64,000 nucleotides of DNA. It comes from Streptomyces cynarae (GTDB lineage: Bacteria; Actinomycetota; Actinomycetes; Streptomycetales; Streptomycetaceae). The position numbers were made by a program, and so were the translations under genes. The stretch spans positions 1-64,000 of the forward strand of contig NZ_CP106794.1 of NCBI RefSeq assembly GCF_025642135.1, written 5' to 3'. Numbering within the stretch: the stretch's first letter is position 1; each line of letters starts with the position of its first letter. Below the pieces are notes generated by a model. That model saw only the letters and a list, made by a program, of their open reading frames with translations. It was not told the DNA's origin and made no database searches. Below are positions 53,710 to 64,000 of this stretch, piece after piece.

Positions 53710-56700
53710 CTAGGACGGGCTGTCACCCAGTGCCAGGCGCACCAACTCGTCGGCAGTCATGGCGTCCAGGGCGCGGAATGGGCCGGATTCCGGCTCCGGG
53801 GCGCGGCCGGCCGACTGATCCGTCGAGGACCCTGCGGTCTCCTCACCGAACAGCGCGGTCCGAAGCATGTCAGCCAGCGCGCCGGGGGTGGGATGGTCGA
53901 AGACCAGCGTGGGCGGCAGTGCGAGTCCCGTGACGGCAGCCAGGTGGTTGCGCAGTTCGAGCGCCATCAGCGAGTCGAACCCGAGGTCCTGGAACGGGCG
54001 GTCCGCCGTGACCTGGTCCTGGCCGCGGTGGCCGAGGACGGACGCGGCGGCGTCCGAGACTGCTGTGACGAGCAGGTGCTGGCGCTCGCCGGAAGGTGCG
54101 GCGGCCAGTGCGCTCCGCAGGTCGGAGCCGTGGTCGCGCGGGACTCCGGTTGCAGCCAGCCGCGGCTGGACCAGGTCGCGCAGCACCGCGGGCGCGGTGT
54201 CCGGGTCCAGGGCGCGGAGGTCGAGTCGTACGGCGGCGGGCGCCGCGGTGCCTGCGGCGACCGCGGCGTCGAAGAGAGCGAGCCCGGCGCGGTCCGGGAG
54301 GGGCTGCACTCCGGAGCGGGACAGGCGCTCCAGCTCTGCGGTACCGAGTCCCGCCGCCATTCCGCTGTCTGTTTCCCACAGTCCCCATGCAAGGGATACG
54401 GCCGCTCGCCCCGCGGCCCGGCGTGCCTGGGCCAGGCCGTCGAGGAAGGTGTTGGCTGCGGCATAGTTCGCCTGCCCGGCCATGCCCATTAGGCCGGCGA
54501 CCGATGAGAAGAGCACGAACGCGGTGAGGTTTAGATCCCGGGTCAGTTCGTCCAGGTGGACGGCGGCATTCACCTTAGGCCGGAGGACGCGGTCGAACCG
54601 TTCCGGGGTAAGCACCCCCAGAATGCCGTCGTCCACGACGCCGGCTGCGTGCACCACCGCCGACAGCGGGTGGTCACCGGGCACATCGGCAAGGAGCCGG
54701 GCCAGGTCGTCGCGGTCCGCGACGTCGCAGGCGGCTACGGCGACGTGCGCACCGGTTGCGTTCAGCTCGGCGACGAACTCCTCGGCGCCGGGCGTGCGCA
54801 ACCCCCGGCGGCTTATCAGCAGGAACCGCCTGACGCCGTGCTCCCTCGCGAGGTGGCGGACAACGAGGCGGCCCAGGCTACCCAGGCCACCGGTGATCAG
54901 GACGTGGCTGCTCGCGTCGAACGGTACGGCGGTGCCTTCGGCCGGACGGGCCCGGCGCAGCCTCGGTACTGACGCCCTGCCAGCCCGGATGGCGAGCTGC
55001 GGCTCGTCCGACGCCAGGGCCCGAACGAGGGCGCGCAGGGAGTCGGGCTGCCCGTCCCAGTCGACGAGGGTGAACCGGCCGGGGTGTTCGGCTTGGGCGG
55101 AGCGGATCAATCCCCACACAGGGGTCTGTGCAAGGTCAGGGTGTTCTCCTTCCCCGGCCGCCACGCCTCCGGCGGTCAGCAGTACGAGCCGGGAACGGCT
55201 AAGCCGCTCGTCGGCAGTCCAAGCCTGCGCGAGTGCGAGTGTCTCGCGTGCGGCACGGGCCGCTGCCGCGGGGACGGCCTCGTCGATGCCAGCGTTCGCT
55301 CCTCCCGGTCCCTCCGTGATGACTAGCGACGGCACCGGGGCACCGGCCGCGACGGAGCGCACGAGACTGTCGAGGTCCGGGTGGAGGGCGACGGCCTGGC
55401 CACCGGCCCGGACCGCCTCGGCGATGTGCCGGGCCCGGTCCCCCAGTACGGCCCAGGTTCCCGCTGCCAGGTCCTCGCCCGTCGGACGCCACTGCGGCCA
55501 CTCGAGCGTGAAGAGATCCTCGTGCAGCGCCATGGTGTGCCGGGGGATGTCACGCAGCACCACGGTGTCGACCGCGAGAACCGGTGCGCCCCTCTCGTCG
55601 GAGAGAGTCAGCCCGTAGGTGTCGCTTTCCCGGTGGCGCAGGTGGACGCGAAGGCGGTCTGCTGCGGTCTGGTACAGCGTCACGCCGCTCCAGGCGAAGG
55701 GTACGACGGTCCTGGAGGCATCGGCGGAACCGACGGCGAGGATCGTGTGGAGAGCGGCGTCTAGAACTGCGGGATGCAGCAGGAAGGCCGGGGCGTTCAC
55801 CGGCTCGACAGCAGACACCGGTACGACGTCCGCGTACAGGTCAGACCCGTCGCGCCACACGGCCTCCAGACTTTGGAATGCTGGTCCGTAGCCGTAACCC
55901 TGCTCGCTGAGCCGGGGGTACAGTCCGTCGATCGCCACTGCGGCGGCGCCGCTGGGCGGCCAGGAGGACAGACCGGTGGACTGTGACGTCCGAGCGGGTG
56001 GAGCCGGAGGTACTGGGCCTCCTGCATCCAGCAGGCCCACGGCATGGCGGGCCCACTCCCCCGCCCGGCCGTCTGCGGGGCGAGAGTACAGGGCGAGGGG
56101 CGAGCGGCCAGTACCGTCCGGAGGGCTGACGAAGACCTGAACGTCGACGGCGTCGTGGAGGTGGAGAGGATTCTCCAGGGTCAGCTCCGACACACGCTCC
56201 GCGCCCGTAAACCGTGCCGCGTACAGCGCGAGTTCCACGAGGACGGCTCCGGGCACCAGCGGGACACCCAGGACGGTGTGTTCGGTGAGCCAGGGGTGCG
56301 TCTCGGGTGCGAGGCGGCCGGTGAACACCCGGCCCTGTCCGCCCGCCAGGTCGACCGTGGAATCCAGGACGGGATGCCCGGAGGAGTCAGGGGCTACGGG
56401 CGAGGGGGCTTCCAGGAGCCAGTGGCTCGTCCGCTGGAAGGGGTAGGTGGGTAGGGGCACGGCCCGGCCGCCGGGGAAGACCGCGGACCAGTCGACGTGA
56501 GCACCGGTGACGTGGGACCGAGCCAGCGCCTGCGCGACCGTGTCCGCTGCCGCGTGACCCCGACGCAGCAGGGGCACGACAGCCTGCGGCCCGTCGTCAC
56601 GGTCCTCCAGCCCGGACCGGACCATGGCACTGAGCACGCCGTCGGGGCCGAGTTCCAGGAACAACCCGACTCCGTCGCTGACCAGGAAGCGCACTCCGTC

Positions 56701-59700
56701 CCAGAAGCGGACCGGCTCACGCAGCTGCCGCACCCAGTACTCCGGATCGGTCAGTTCACCGCTGTCGATGAGCTTGCCGGTCAGGTTGGAGACGATCGGG
56801 ACGGCGGGGGCGGAGAACGCCACGCGGGCGGCCACGGCGCGAAACTCGTCGAGGATGCCGTCCATGTGCGGAGAGTGGAAGGCGTGACTGACGCGCAGCC
56901 TCGTGACGCGTCGACCAAGGCCTCGCATGGTCTTCTCAACGGCGGCCACGGCCTGCTCGTCGCCGGAGACGACGATCGACCGCGGCCCGTTGTACGCGGC
57001 GACGACCACGCGCCCGTCGTGTGCCGCGAGCACGGGCCGCAGTTCTTCCTCCGGTGCCTGGACGGCGGCCATGGCCCCTCCGCCCCGGGCCGACTGCATG
57101 AGCCGGCCGCGGGCGGCGACGAGGGCGCAGGCATCGTCGAGGGAGAGGACGCCTGCGACATGGGCGGCGGTGAGTTCGCCGACGGAGTGGCCCAGCAGGT
57201 AGTCGGGGACGAGTCCGTAGTGCTCCAGGAGCCGGAACAGCCCGACTTCCAAGGCGAACAGGGCCGGCTGGGTGTAGCGGGTCCGGTCGATCAGGGACCC
57301 AAGAGGTGACTCGTCCGAGGCAAGGAGCAGTTCCTTCAGAGACACGTCCAGGTGGGGGTCCATCCGTCGGCAGACGTCATCGAGGGCGGCGGCGAACGCC
57401 GGGGACACGGCGTGGAGCTCACGCCCCATGCCGAGGTACTGGCTGCCCTGGCCCGTGAAGAGATAGGCCGTCCTGCACGGTACGGTCGCCGTCCCCGACA
57501 CCACGGCGTCCGAGGCAGTTCCGTCAGCCAGTGCCTGCAGGGCGTCGAGCAGATCGCCGCGGTCGGAGGCGAGGACGACGGCCCGGTCCGTGAGGGCAGA
57601 GCGGGTCATGGCGAGGGAGTGTGCGATGTCGTGGCTGGTGTACTCGGGGTGTGCTGCGGCGAACGCGCGCAGCCGCTCCGCCTGGTCCCGCAGGGCCGTG
57701 GCACCGCGGGCGGAGAGCAGCCAGGGGACGGTTCCGGTGGGGGTGGGTTGTTCCGGCGCGGGGAATGTGGGTGCCTGTTCGAGGATGACATGGGCGTTGG
57801 TGCCACTGATCCCGAAGGACGACACCCCCGCACGCCGCGGGCGCTCCCGCTCCGGCCACACCACCGCCTCGGTCAGCAACGACACCTCACCCGCCGACCA
57901 GTCCACATGCGACGACGGCTCATCCACGTGCAACGTCCGGGGCAGCACACCATGGCGCATCGCCATCACCATCTTGATGATCCCGCCCACACCCGCAGCA
58001 GCCTGCGCATGACCGATGTTCGACTTCAACGACCCCAGAAACAAAGGCCCACCAGAACGCCCCTGCCCATATGTCGCCAACAACGCCTGCGCCTCGATCG
58101 GATCACCCAACCGAGTCCCGGTCCCATGCGCCTCCACCACATCCACATCGCCCGCAGACAACCCCGCCACTGCCAGCGCACGACGGATCACCCGCTCCTG
58201 CGACGGACCATTCGGCGCCGTCAACCCATTACTCGCACCGTCCTGATTCACCGCGGAACCACGCACTACCGCCAGCACCTCATGCCCACGACGCCGCGCA
58301 GCCGACAACCGCTCCAGCACCAGCACACCCACACCCTCGGCCCACGCAGTCCCGTCCGCAGACTCCGCAAACGCCTTGCACCGCCCGTCCACCGACAACG
58401 CCCGCTGACGGCTGAACTCCACGAATGTGTCGGGGCTGGCCATGACCGTGACGCCACCGGCGAACGCGATGTCGCACTCCCCCGCGCGCAACGCCTGCAC
58501 CGCAAGGTGCACCGCCACCAACGACGAAGAACACGCCGTATCCACCGTCATCGAGGGACCCTCAAGACCGAACGTGTACGACACCCGCCCCGAAACCACA
58601 CTCGGAGCGTTGCCCAGAAAGCGGTACGCCTCGGTGCTCCCCGGGGCGGTGCGCAGCCGGGAGGTGTAGTCGCTGTACATCACGCCGCTGAAGACACCAG
58701 TCTGCGTGCCACGCAGTGTGTCGGGGGCAATCCCGGCGCTTTCGGCGGCCTCCCAAGTGGCCTCCAGCATCAGCCGCTGCTGCGGGTCCATGGCCACGGC
58801 CTCCCGCGGACTGATCCCGAAAAACTCGGCATCGAATCGGTCCGCGTCATAGAGGAAGCCCCCGTGCCGGGTGTAGGAGGTACCGGGGTGGTCCGGGTCC
58901 TCGTCGTACAGCGCCCCGACCTCCCATCCGCGGTTCTCGGGGAAGGGGCCGATGGCGTCCGTGCCAGTGTGGACGAGCTGCCACAGGTCCTGTGGTGTCC
59001 GCACGTCTCCCGGGTAGCGGCAGGCCATGCCGACGATGACGATCGGGTCGTCGTCCGGTGTATCGTCGGCCGCCGGCTGCCCGGTTGGGGAGCCGGTCGG
59101 GTCCGTCGTGCCCGAGAGTCGGATGGCCTCCCTCATCAGGTGGCTGGCGAGGGCCGATGGTGTGGGGTGATCGAAGACGGTGGTGGCCGCCAGCCGGATG
59201 CCGGTCGCGGTCGTCAGTCGGCCGCGCAGCTCGAGGGCGGCCAGCGAATCCATGCCGAGGTCCTTGAACGCCGCGCCGGAGTCCACGGCTTCGGGCCCGT
59301 CCAGTGCGAGAACCCCGACAAGGGTCTCCCGCACAAGGTCTTCCACAGCCCTGCGGCGTTCAGGTTCCGTCCGCGCCGCCATCCGTGAGGACCAAGTGCC
59401 GGTCTCGTCGGCGGTGGAGACGTGTGCGGGTAAGCGCCGCCGGCTGGGCCGGACGACCGTGCGCAGCAGTGCGGGGACCGTGCTGCCGGGGGCGCGCAAC
59501 CCGATCCAGTCCAGCTCGGCCAGTACCAGGAGCGTGTCGGGCGTGGAGAGTGCGGCGTCCAACAACTGGAGGCCGCGCTCCACGGACAGAGGGGCGATGC
59601 CTTGCCGGGCCCACCGTGCCCGGTCTGCTGCGGTCAGCGGCCCAGCCATCGTGGCGGCCGATCCCCACAGGCCCCACGCGAGCGATGTGGCGGGCAGGCC

Positions 59701-62700
59701 GTGTGCGGCCCGGTGCAGTGCCAGGGCGTCCATGAAGCCATTGGCCGCCGCGTAGTTGGCCTGCCCCGGATTGCCCAGGAGGCCCGAAACAGAGGAGAAG
59801 AGCACGAATGCCGACAGCTCCGCATCCGCGGTGAGTTCGTGCAGGAGCCAGGCCGCGTCGGCCTTCGGCCGCAACACCTCGTCGACGTCGCCGGGCGTAA
59901 GGTTCTCAAGCGTCGAGTCGGCCAGGACCCCGGCTGCGTGGAACACAGCGGTGAGCGGGTGCTGTGCGGGCACGGATGCAAGCAGCTCCGTGAGGGCGGC
60001 GCGGTCCGCTACGTCACAGGCGGTGAAGGTGACCTCGGCTCCCGCCTCTGTCAGAGCAGCGACGAGTTCCGGGGCCCCGTCGGCCATGAGGCCCCGCCGG
60101 CTCGTCAGGAGCAGATGCCGGACTCCGTGCCGGGCGACCAGGTGGTGGGCGACGATTCCGCCAAGGCCACCGGCGGCACCGGTAATGAGGACGGTGCCGC
60201 CCTGGTCGAGTCGGCCGGGCAGTGACGCCTCGGACCGACGGGAGACCGGAACCGGGGCGAGGCGGGGGGCGTACGCCTTGCCACCCCGCAGGGCGAGCTC
60301 GCGTTCGCCGGCGGCCAGGGCTGCGGCGAGTGTGCTCGCCGAGAACTTGCTCTCCCCTTCGTCACCACCAGGCAGGGTGTCCGGCCTTTCGACGTCCAGA
60401 AGGACGAAGCGGCCCGGGTGCTCACTCTCGGCCGCGCGCAGCAGGGCCCGCACGGCTGCACCGGGAAGATCTCGTACGTCCTCGTCGGCCACTGCCGCGG
60501 CGCCTCGCGTCAACAGCAGGAACCGAGTGGTCGCCAGGCGCTCGTCGGCGAGAAGCCGCTGGGTCAGGACCAGGGTGGCCTGTACTGCACTGCGCGCCGC
60601 CGCGGCCGCGTCGGCGCCCGAGTCGGCCTCAGTGATGGAGGGCAGGACGAGCACGTCGGGGCTCGGCCCGCCTGCGCTGAGGGCGGCTTCCAGCGCGTCG
60701 GCATCCGGGTACCGGACCAGGGTCACGCCCGGCGCCGCCAGTGCCGTGTGCCAACCGTCGGCGTCGGCCCCGACGAGGCCCCAGTGCCCTTGGGGGACCG
60801 GCAAAACGTCGGCGTCGGCGGCCGGAACGTGCTGCCAATCGAGGCGGTGCAGCCCTTCGTCGTGCGCCGCGCTGTCCTGCCCTGCGATCAGGCCGGCATC
60901 GGCCGGGCGCAGCGCCACGCTCACGGCGGAGACGACCGGGTGGCCGTGGGGGTCGGTGGCGGTGAGCTGGACACCGGTGGCGCCAGCAGGCGTCCAGTGG
61001 ACGCGCAGCGACGTCGCACCGGTGGCGTGCAAGGTGAGGCCATCGAAGGAGAACGGGAGCCGCAGGCTCCCGCCGCCTGTCCCGGTGTCGAGGTCGGCGA
61101 CGAGCAGGGCGTGCAGGGCTGCGTCGAGAAGGGCCGGGTGGACGCCGAACCGGCTGGCGTCCACGCGGTGATCCCCGGGCAGGGAGACTTCGGCGTACCG
61201 ATCATCGCCGAGTTCCCACACCCTGACGAGTCCCTGGAACGCCGGACCGTACGCATAGCCCACGTCGGCCAGCCGCTCGTAGGCGCCGTCGAGGTTCACC
61301 GGCTGCGCGCCCCGGGGCGGCCATGCGCGGCCGGTCATGAAGGTGTCGGCACCGCCTTCCACAAGCCTGGCGAGCATGCCCGACGCATGCCGAGTCCACG
61401 GCTCGCCATGGGCGTTCGCATTATCCGGCTCGGGGCGCGAGTGGACCGTGACGGGCCTTTCCCCGGAGGAGTCGGCAGGGCCCACGCTCACCTGGAGCCG
61501 CACGGCCGTCCCTTCGGGTACGGCGAGGGGCGCCTCGAGGACGAGTTCGCGGAGCCTGTCACAGCCGAAGCGGTCGCCGGCGGCCAGGGCGAGTTCCGCC
61601 ATCACGGTACCGGGCAGCAGTACCGTACCCGCGATGACGTGGTCGGCGAGCCAGGGGTGGGTGCGGCGGGAGATACGACCGGTGAACAGCATGCCGTCGC
61701 CTTCGGCCAGTCCGGTCACGGCGCCGAGCAGCGGGTGGCCCGGGTCGTCGAGCCCGAGGCCGGTCGTGTCCCCCATAGTCTCTGGGTTGTCAAGCCAGTA
61801 GCGGCGCCCCTGAAAGGCGTACGTGGGCAGGGAGACCCGACGAGCTCCAGGGCAAAGGCGCCCGAGGTCCGGAGTGGGACCGTGCACGGCGGCGTGGGCG
61901 AGAGCCGTCGACAGGGTGTGCGCTTCCGGGTACCCGCCGCGCAGGACCGCGACGGGTGCGGCGATTTGGTCGCCCGTCCCTTCGAGGCACGTCCGGGCCA
62001 TGGCCGACAGGACCGGGTCAGGGCCCAGCTCCAGGTAGGACGTTACGCCGACGCGGCGCAGGGTGCGGATGCCGTCGGCGAACCTGACCGTGTGCCGAAG
62101 GTGCTCGGCCCAGTATTCGGCGGACGCCAACTCCTCGGCCGACGCGATCTGCCCGGTGCGGTTGGAGACCAGGGGGATCCGCGGAGCGGAGTACGCCAGG
62201 CTGGCCGCCACCTGCCGGAACTCGTCGAGGATGCTGTCCATATGGGACGAATGGAAGGCGTGGCTGACCTGAAGGCGGGTAGTCCTACGGCCTTTCTCCC
62301 GCCAGGAGGCGGCCAGCTCGAGCACTAGGTGCTCGTCCCCCGACACCACGACGGAGGCGGGCCCGTTGACGGCCGCCACGGCCAGGCGACCGGCCGCGGC
62401 CGCCACGGCCTGCCGCACCTCCGACTCGCCGGCTTCCACGGCGATCATCGCGCCGCCGTCAGGTGCCGACTGCATGAGCCGGCCGCGGGCGGCGACGAGG
62501 GCGCAGGCATCGTCGAGGGAGAGGACGCCTGCGACATGGGCGGCGGTGAGTTCGCCGACGGAGTGGCCCAGCAGGTAGTCGGGGACGAGTCCGTAGTGCT
62601 CCAGGAGCCGGAACAGCCCGACTTCCAAGGCGAACAGGGCCGCCTGCGTGAACTCGGTCTGGTCCAGGAAGGCGGTGTCCTGCACATCAGTGAAGAGCAC

Positions 62701-64000
62701 CTCCTTCACTGGGTGTGGCAGGAGCGGGTCGAGGCGTCGGCAGACAGCGTCGAACGCGTCCGCGAATACCTGGTACTCCTCGTACAGTTCGCTCCCCATG
62801 TTCAGGCGCTGGCTGCCCTGCCCGCTGAATAGAAAGGCGGTCTTGCCAGCTTGGGTCCCGGCGGCAGGGCCGTGGATCACGTGTCCAGATGGGCGGCCGT
62901 CGGCCAGTGCCCCGAGAGCATTGAGCATGGTGCCACGGTCCGCTCCGACGACCGCTGCCGAACGGGTATGCACCGTGGGCGCCGTGGCTAGGGAGTGTGC
63001 GATGTCCTGGCTGGTGTACTCGGGGTGTGCCGCGGCGAACGCGCGCAGCCGCTCCGCCTGGGCCCGCAACGCACCCTCCGTCCGCGCGCGGATCAGCCAG
63101 GGGGCAGCAGGCGCGGATGCGAGCCGCTCCGGCAGAGGTTCGGTGGGGGTGGGTTGTTCCGGCGCGGGGAATGTGGGTGCCTGTTCGAGGATGACATGGG
63201 CGTTGGTGCCACTGATCCCGAAGGACGACACCCCCGCACGCCGCGGGCGCTCCCGCTCCGGCCACACCACCGCCTCGGTCAGCAACGACACCTCACCCGC
63301 CGACCAGTCCACATGCGACGACGGCTCATCCACGTGCAACGTCCGGGGCAGCACACCATGGCGCATCGCCATCACCATCTTGATGATCCCGCCCACACCC
63401 GCAGCAGCCTGCGCATGACCGATGTTCGACTTCAACGACCCCAGAAACAAAGGCCCACCAGAACGCCCCTGCCCATATGTCGCCAACAACGCCTGCGCCT
63501 CGATCGGATCACCCAACCGAGTCCCGGTCCCATGCGCCTCCACCACATCCACATCGCCCGCAGACAACCCCGCCACTGCCAGCGCACGACGGATCACCCG
63601 CTCCTGCGACGGACCATTCGGCGCCGTCAACCCATTACTCGCACCGTCCTGATTCACCGCGGAACCACGCACTACCGCCAGCACCTCATGCCCACGACGC
63701 CGCGCAGCCGACAACCGCTCCAGCACCAGCACACCCACACCCTCGGCCCACGCAGTCCCGTCCGCAGACTCCGCAAACGCCTTGCACCGCCCGTCCACCG
63801 ACAACGCCCGCTGACGGCTGAACTCCACGAACATGCCCGGGCTGGCCATGACCGTGACGCCACCGGCGAACGCGATGTCGCACTCCCCCGCGCGCAACGC
63901 CTGCACCGCAAGGTGCACCGCCACCAACGACGAAGAACACGCCGTATCCACCGTCATCGAGGGACCCTCAAGACCGAACGTGTACGACACCCGCCCCGAA
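53710..64000 (-). CDS. Type I PKS, two modules (first KS cut by window edge): KS-AT-DH-KR-ACP x2
   Basis: At least 3429 residues are visible; the 5' end is beyond 64000. Module A: KS from inside the [20 protein letters not shown] region to about 63180, AT to about 61990 ([21 protein letters not shown]: malonyl), DH 61740-61050 ([21 protein letters not shown]), KR 60200-59560 ([15 protein letters not shown]), ACP near 59250 ([11 protein letters not shown]). Module B: KS 59050-57775 (TACSSS, EAHGTGT, NIGHAQ), AT 57460-56620 (SHAFHSP: malonyl), DH 56390-55700 ([21 protein letters not shown]), KR 54910-54300 ([15 protein letters not shown]-type), ACP near 53975 ([11 protein letters not shown]). 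The C-terminal tail [20 protein letters not shown] resembles a docking peptide. All catalytic residues I could check are present, predicting two successive double bonds. Its two KS domains are almost identical. Confidence 0.95.
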   Translation of the reverse strand, partial: SGRVSYTFGLEGPSMTVDTACSSSLVAVHLAVQALRAGECDIAFAGGVTVMASPGMFVEFSRQRALSVDGRCKAFAESADGTAWAEGVGVLVLERLSAARRRGHEVLAVVRGSAVNQDGASNGLTAPNGPSQERVIRRALAVAGLSAGDVDVVEAHGTGTRLGDPIEAQALLATYGQGRSGGPLFLGSLKSNIGHAQAAAGVGGIIKMVMAMRHGVLPRTLHVDEPSSHVDWSAGEVSLLTEAVVWPERERPRRAGVSSFGISGTNAHVILEQAPTFPAPEQPTPTEPLPERLASAPAAPWLIRARTEGALRAQAERLRAFAAAHPEYTSQDIAHSLATAPTVHTRSAAVVGADRGTMLNALGALADGRPSGHVIHGPAAGTQAGKTAFLFSGQGSQRLNMGSELYEEYQVFADAFDAVCRRLDPLLPHPVKEVLFTDVQDTAFLDQTEFTQAALFALEVGLFRLLEHYGLVPDYLLGHSVGELTAAHVAGVLSLDDACALVAARGRLMQSAPDGGAMIAVEAGESEVRQAVAAAAGRLAVAAVNGPASVVVSGDEHLVLELAASWREKGRRTTRLQVSHAFHSSHMDSILDEFRQVAASLAYSAPRIPLVSNRTGQIASAEELASAEYWAEHLRHTVRFADGIRTLRRVGVTSYLELGPDPVLSAMARTCLEGTGDQIAAPVAVLRGGYPEAHTLSTALAHAAVHGPTPDLGRLCPGARRVSLPTYAFQGRRYWLDNPETMGDTTGLGLDDPGHPLLGAVTGLAEGDGMLFTGRISRRTHPWLADHVIAGTVLLPGTVMAELALAAGDRFGCDRLRELVLEAPLAVPEGTAVRLQVSVGPADSSGERPVTVHSRPEPDNANAHGEPWTRHASGMLARLVEGGADTFMTGRAWPPRGAQPVNLDGAYERLADVGYAYGPAFQGLVRVWELGDDRYAEVSLPGDHRVDASRFGVHPALLDAALHALLVADLDTGTGGGSLRLPFSFDGLTLHATGATSLRVHWTPAGATGVQLTATDPHGHPVVSAVSVALRPADAGLIAGQDSAAHDEGLHRLDWQHVPAADADVLPVPQGHWGLVGADADGWHTALAAPGVTLVRYPDADALEAALSAGGPSPDVLVLPSITEADSGADAAAAARSAVQATLVLTQRLLADERLATTRFLLLTRGAAAVADEDVRDLPGAAVRALLRAAESEHPGRFVLLDVERPDTLPGGDEGESKFSASTLAAALAAGERELALRGGKAYAPRLAPVPVSRRSEASLPGRLDQGGTVLITGAAGGLGGIVAHHLVARHGVRHLLLTSRRGLMADGAPELVAALTEAGAEVTFTACDVADRAALTELLASVPAQHPLTAVFHAAGVLADSTLENLTPGDVDEVLRPKADAAWLLHELTADAELSAFVLFSSVSGLLGNPGQANYAAANGFMDALALHRAAHGLPATSLAWGLWGSAATMAGPLTAADRARWARQGIAPLSVERGLQLLDAALSTPDTLLVLAELDWIGLRAPGSTVPALLRTVVRPSRRRLPAHVSTADETGTWSSRMAARTEPERRRAVEDLVRETLVGVLALDGPEAVDSGAAFKDLGMDSLAALELRGRLTTATGIRLAATTVFDHPTPSALASHLMREAIRLSGTTDPTGSPTGQPAADDTPDDDPIVIVGMACRYPGDVRTPQDLWQLVHTGTDAIGPFPENRGWEVGALYDEDPDHPGTSYTRHGGFLYDADRFDAEFFGISPREAVAMDPQQRLMLEATWEAAESAGIAPDTLRGTQTGVFSGVMYSDYTSRLRTAPGSTEAYRFLGNAPSVVSGRVSYTFGLEGPSMTVDTACSSSLVAVHLAVQALRAGECDIAFAGGVTVMASPDTFVEFSRQRALSVDGRCKAFAESADGTAWAEGVGVLVLERLSAARRRGHEVLAVVRGSAVNQDGASNGLTAPNGPSQERVIRRALAVAGLSAGDVDVVEAHGTGTRLGDPIEAQALLATYGQGRSGGPLFLGSLKSNIGHAQAAAGVGGIIKMVMAMRHGVLPRTLHVDEPSSHVDWSAGEVSLLTEAVVWPERERPRRAGVSSFGISGTNAHVILEQAPTFPAPEQPTPTGTVPWLLSARGATALRDQAERLRAFAAAHPEYTSHDIAHSLAMTRSALTDRAVVLASDRGDLLDALQALADGTASDAVVSGTATVPCRTAYLFTGQGSQYLGMGRELHAVSPAFAAALDDVCRRMDPHLDVSLKELLLASDESPLGSLIDRTRYTQPALFALEVGLFRLLEHYGLVPDYLLGHSVGELTAAHVAGVLSLDDACALVAARGRLMQSARGGGAMAAVQAPEEELRPVLAAHDGRVVVAAYNGPRSIVVSGDEQAVAAVEKTMRGLGRRVTRLRVSHAFHSPHMDGILDEFRAVAARVAFSAPAVPIVSNLTGKLIDSGELTDPEYWVRQLREPVRFWDGVRFLVSDGVGLFLELGPDGVLSAMVRSGLEDRDDGPQAVVPLLRRGHAAADTVAQALARSHVTGAHVDWSAVFPGGRAVPLPTYPFQRTSHWLLEAPSPVAPDSSGHPVLDSTVDLAGGQGRVFTGRLAPETHPWLTEHTVLGVPLVPGAVLVELALYAARFTGAERVSELTLENPLHLHDAVDVQVFVSPPDGTGRSPLALYSRPADGRAGEWARHAVGLLDAGGPVPPAPPARTSQSTGLSSWPPSGAAAVAIDGLYPRLSEQGYGYGPAFQSLEAVWRDGSDLYADVVPVSAVEPVNAPAFLLHPAVLDAALHTILAVGSADASRTVVPFAWSGVTLYQTAADRLRVHLRHRESDTYGLTLSDERGAPVLAVDTVVLRDIPRHTMALHEDLFTLEWPQWRPTGEDLAAGTWAVLGDRARHIAEAVRAGGQAVALHPDLDSLVRSVAAGAPVPSLVITEGPGGANAGIDEAVPAAAARAARETLALAQAWTADERLSRSRLVLLTAGGVAAGEGEHPDLAQTPVWGLIRSAQAEHPGRFTLVDWDGQPDSLRALVRALASDEPQLAIRAGRASVPRLRRARPAEGTAVPFDASSHVLITGGLGSLGRLVVRHLAREHGVRRFLLISRRGLRTPGAEEFVAELNATGAHVAVAACDVADRDDLARLLADVPGDHPLSAVVHAAGVVDDGILGVLTPERFDRVLRPKVNAAVHLDELTRDLNLTAFVLFSSVAGLMGMAGQANYAAANTFLDGLAQARRAAGRAAVSLAWGLWETDSGMAAGLGTAELERLSRSGVQPLPDRAGLALFDAAVAAGTAAPAAVRLDLRALDPDTAPAVLRDLVQPRLAATGVPRDHGSDLRSALAAAPSGERQHLLVTAVSDAAASVLGHRGQDQVTADRPFQDLGFDSLMALELRNHLAAVTGLALPPTLVFDHPTPGALADMLRTALFGEETAGSSTDQSAGRAPEPESGPFRALDAMTADELVRLALGDSPS
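57089..57266 (-). repeat. 178-bp identical block, AT of module B
   Basis: Identical, base for base by eye, to 62465-62642 in the AT of module A. It covers the region encoding the AT nucleophile (GHSVGE). The sequence on both sides is much less similar between the two ATs. Confidence 0.8.
57735..58594 (-). repeat. 860-bp near-identical block, KS of module B
   Basis: Matches 63141-64000 with an offset of 5406 bases. The only difference I found is a short cluster of substitutions near 58427-58434 (SPDTF versus SPGMF). It encodes the C-terminal two thirds of the KS and the start of the linker. The window ends inside the other copy, so the repeat may be longer. Confidence 0.85.
62465..62642 (-). 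repeat. 178-bp identical block, AT of module A
   Basis: The partner of 57089-57266, same orientation. The identity starts and stops sharply inside the AT domain. Confidence 0.8.
63141..64000 (-). repeat. 860-bp near-identical block, KS of module A
   Basis: The partner of 57735-58594, same orientation, continuing past the right edge of the window. Confidence 0.85.

Noticed and set aside
57352..62328. Plus-strand frames of 678 and 636 residues opposite the PKS
   Set aside because: Antisense of PKS domains whose catalytic motifs are all readable on the minus strand.
1..64000. tRNA, rRNA or CRISPR arrays
   Set aside because: No cloverleaf, rRNA-like or regularly spaced repeat sequence was recognised by eye; a tRNA scan would be needed to be certain.

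Overview
The window is high-GC actinobacterial DNA, almost certainly Streptomyces or a close relative. The evidence is strong GC bias at third codon positions, frequent GTG/TTG starts, 4-nt ATGA/GTGA gene overlaps, a Tpg-type telomere terminal protein gene, several Streptomyces-type insertion sequences and a modular type I polyketide synthase (PKS). A tpg gene, many pseudogenes, IS debris and repeated helicase-associated (HA) sequences suggest a chromosome arm or a large linear plasmid. The telomere itself is not in the window.

Region 1 (about 1-22.4 kb) is a mosaic of mobile DNA tied together by HA domains. It starts with a membrane protein fragment, a frameshifted zinc-ribbon gene and a thrice-frameshifted DEAD/DEAH helicase with a C-terminal HA region, then an intact tpg. 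A minus-strand transposition operon follows: a transposase-type DNA-binding domain fused to a TniB-like ATPase, a frameshifted TniA-like DDE transposase, TniB, and an ATPase-like gene without nucleotide-binding motifs. An IS256-family element with an 8-bp target duplication sits inside another HA tail. Next comes a TniQ-HA fusion with five large repeats, a HEPN/TIGR02391 protein, and a plus-strand operon of TnsA-like (catalytic residues apparently lost), TniA, TniB and frameshifted TniQ. A HicA-like small protein with an HTH partner follows. A second copy of the helicase 3' end at 21.7-22.35 kb closes the region, so about 18 kb is bracketed by direct repeats of that tail.

Region 2 (22.4-42 kb) is accessory DNA. 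It holds HTH and membrane proteins, a CRP-like regulator, IstB remnants, two abutting IS5-family elements (one carrying an ankyrin-repeat gene), two sigma-like genes each followed by small membrane-protein genes around a degraded integrase, an IS630 remnant, a methyltransferase, two HAD proteins, a DUF4259 protein and a secreted lamin-tail-domain protein.

Region 3 (42-64 kb) is a PKS locus. An M20 amidohydrolase gene precedes, in the opposite orientation, a long minus-strand operon. In transcription order this is a two-module PKS (5' end outside the window), a one-module fully reducing PKS, a type II thioesterase, an FMN-dependent alpha-hydroxy-acid oxidase, a second type II thioesterase, a phosphopantetheinyl transferase and a probable acyl-CoA carboxylase epsilon subunit. 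All three acyltransferases have the malonyl-type HAFH motif. The domains predict two KR+DH modules followed by one KR+DH+ER module. The last PKS ends in a docking-like helix rather than a thioesterase, so the chain is probably passed to a PKS encoded elsewhere.
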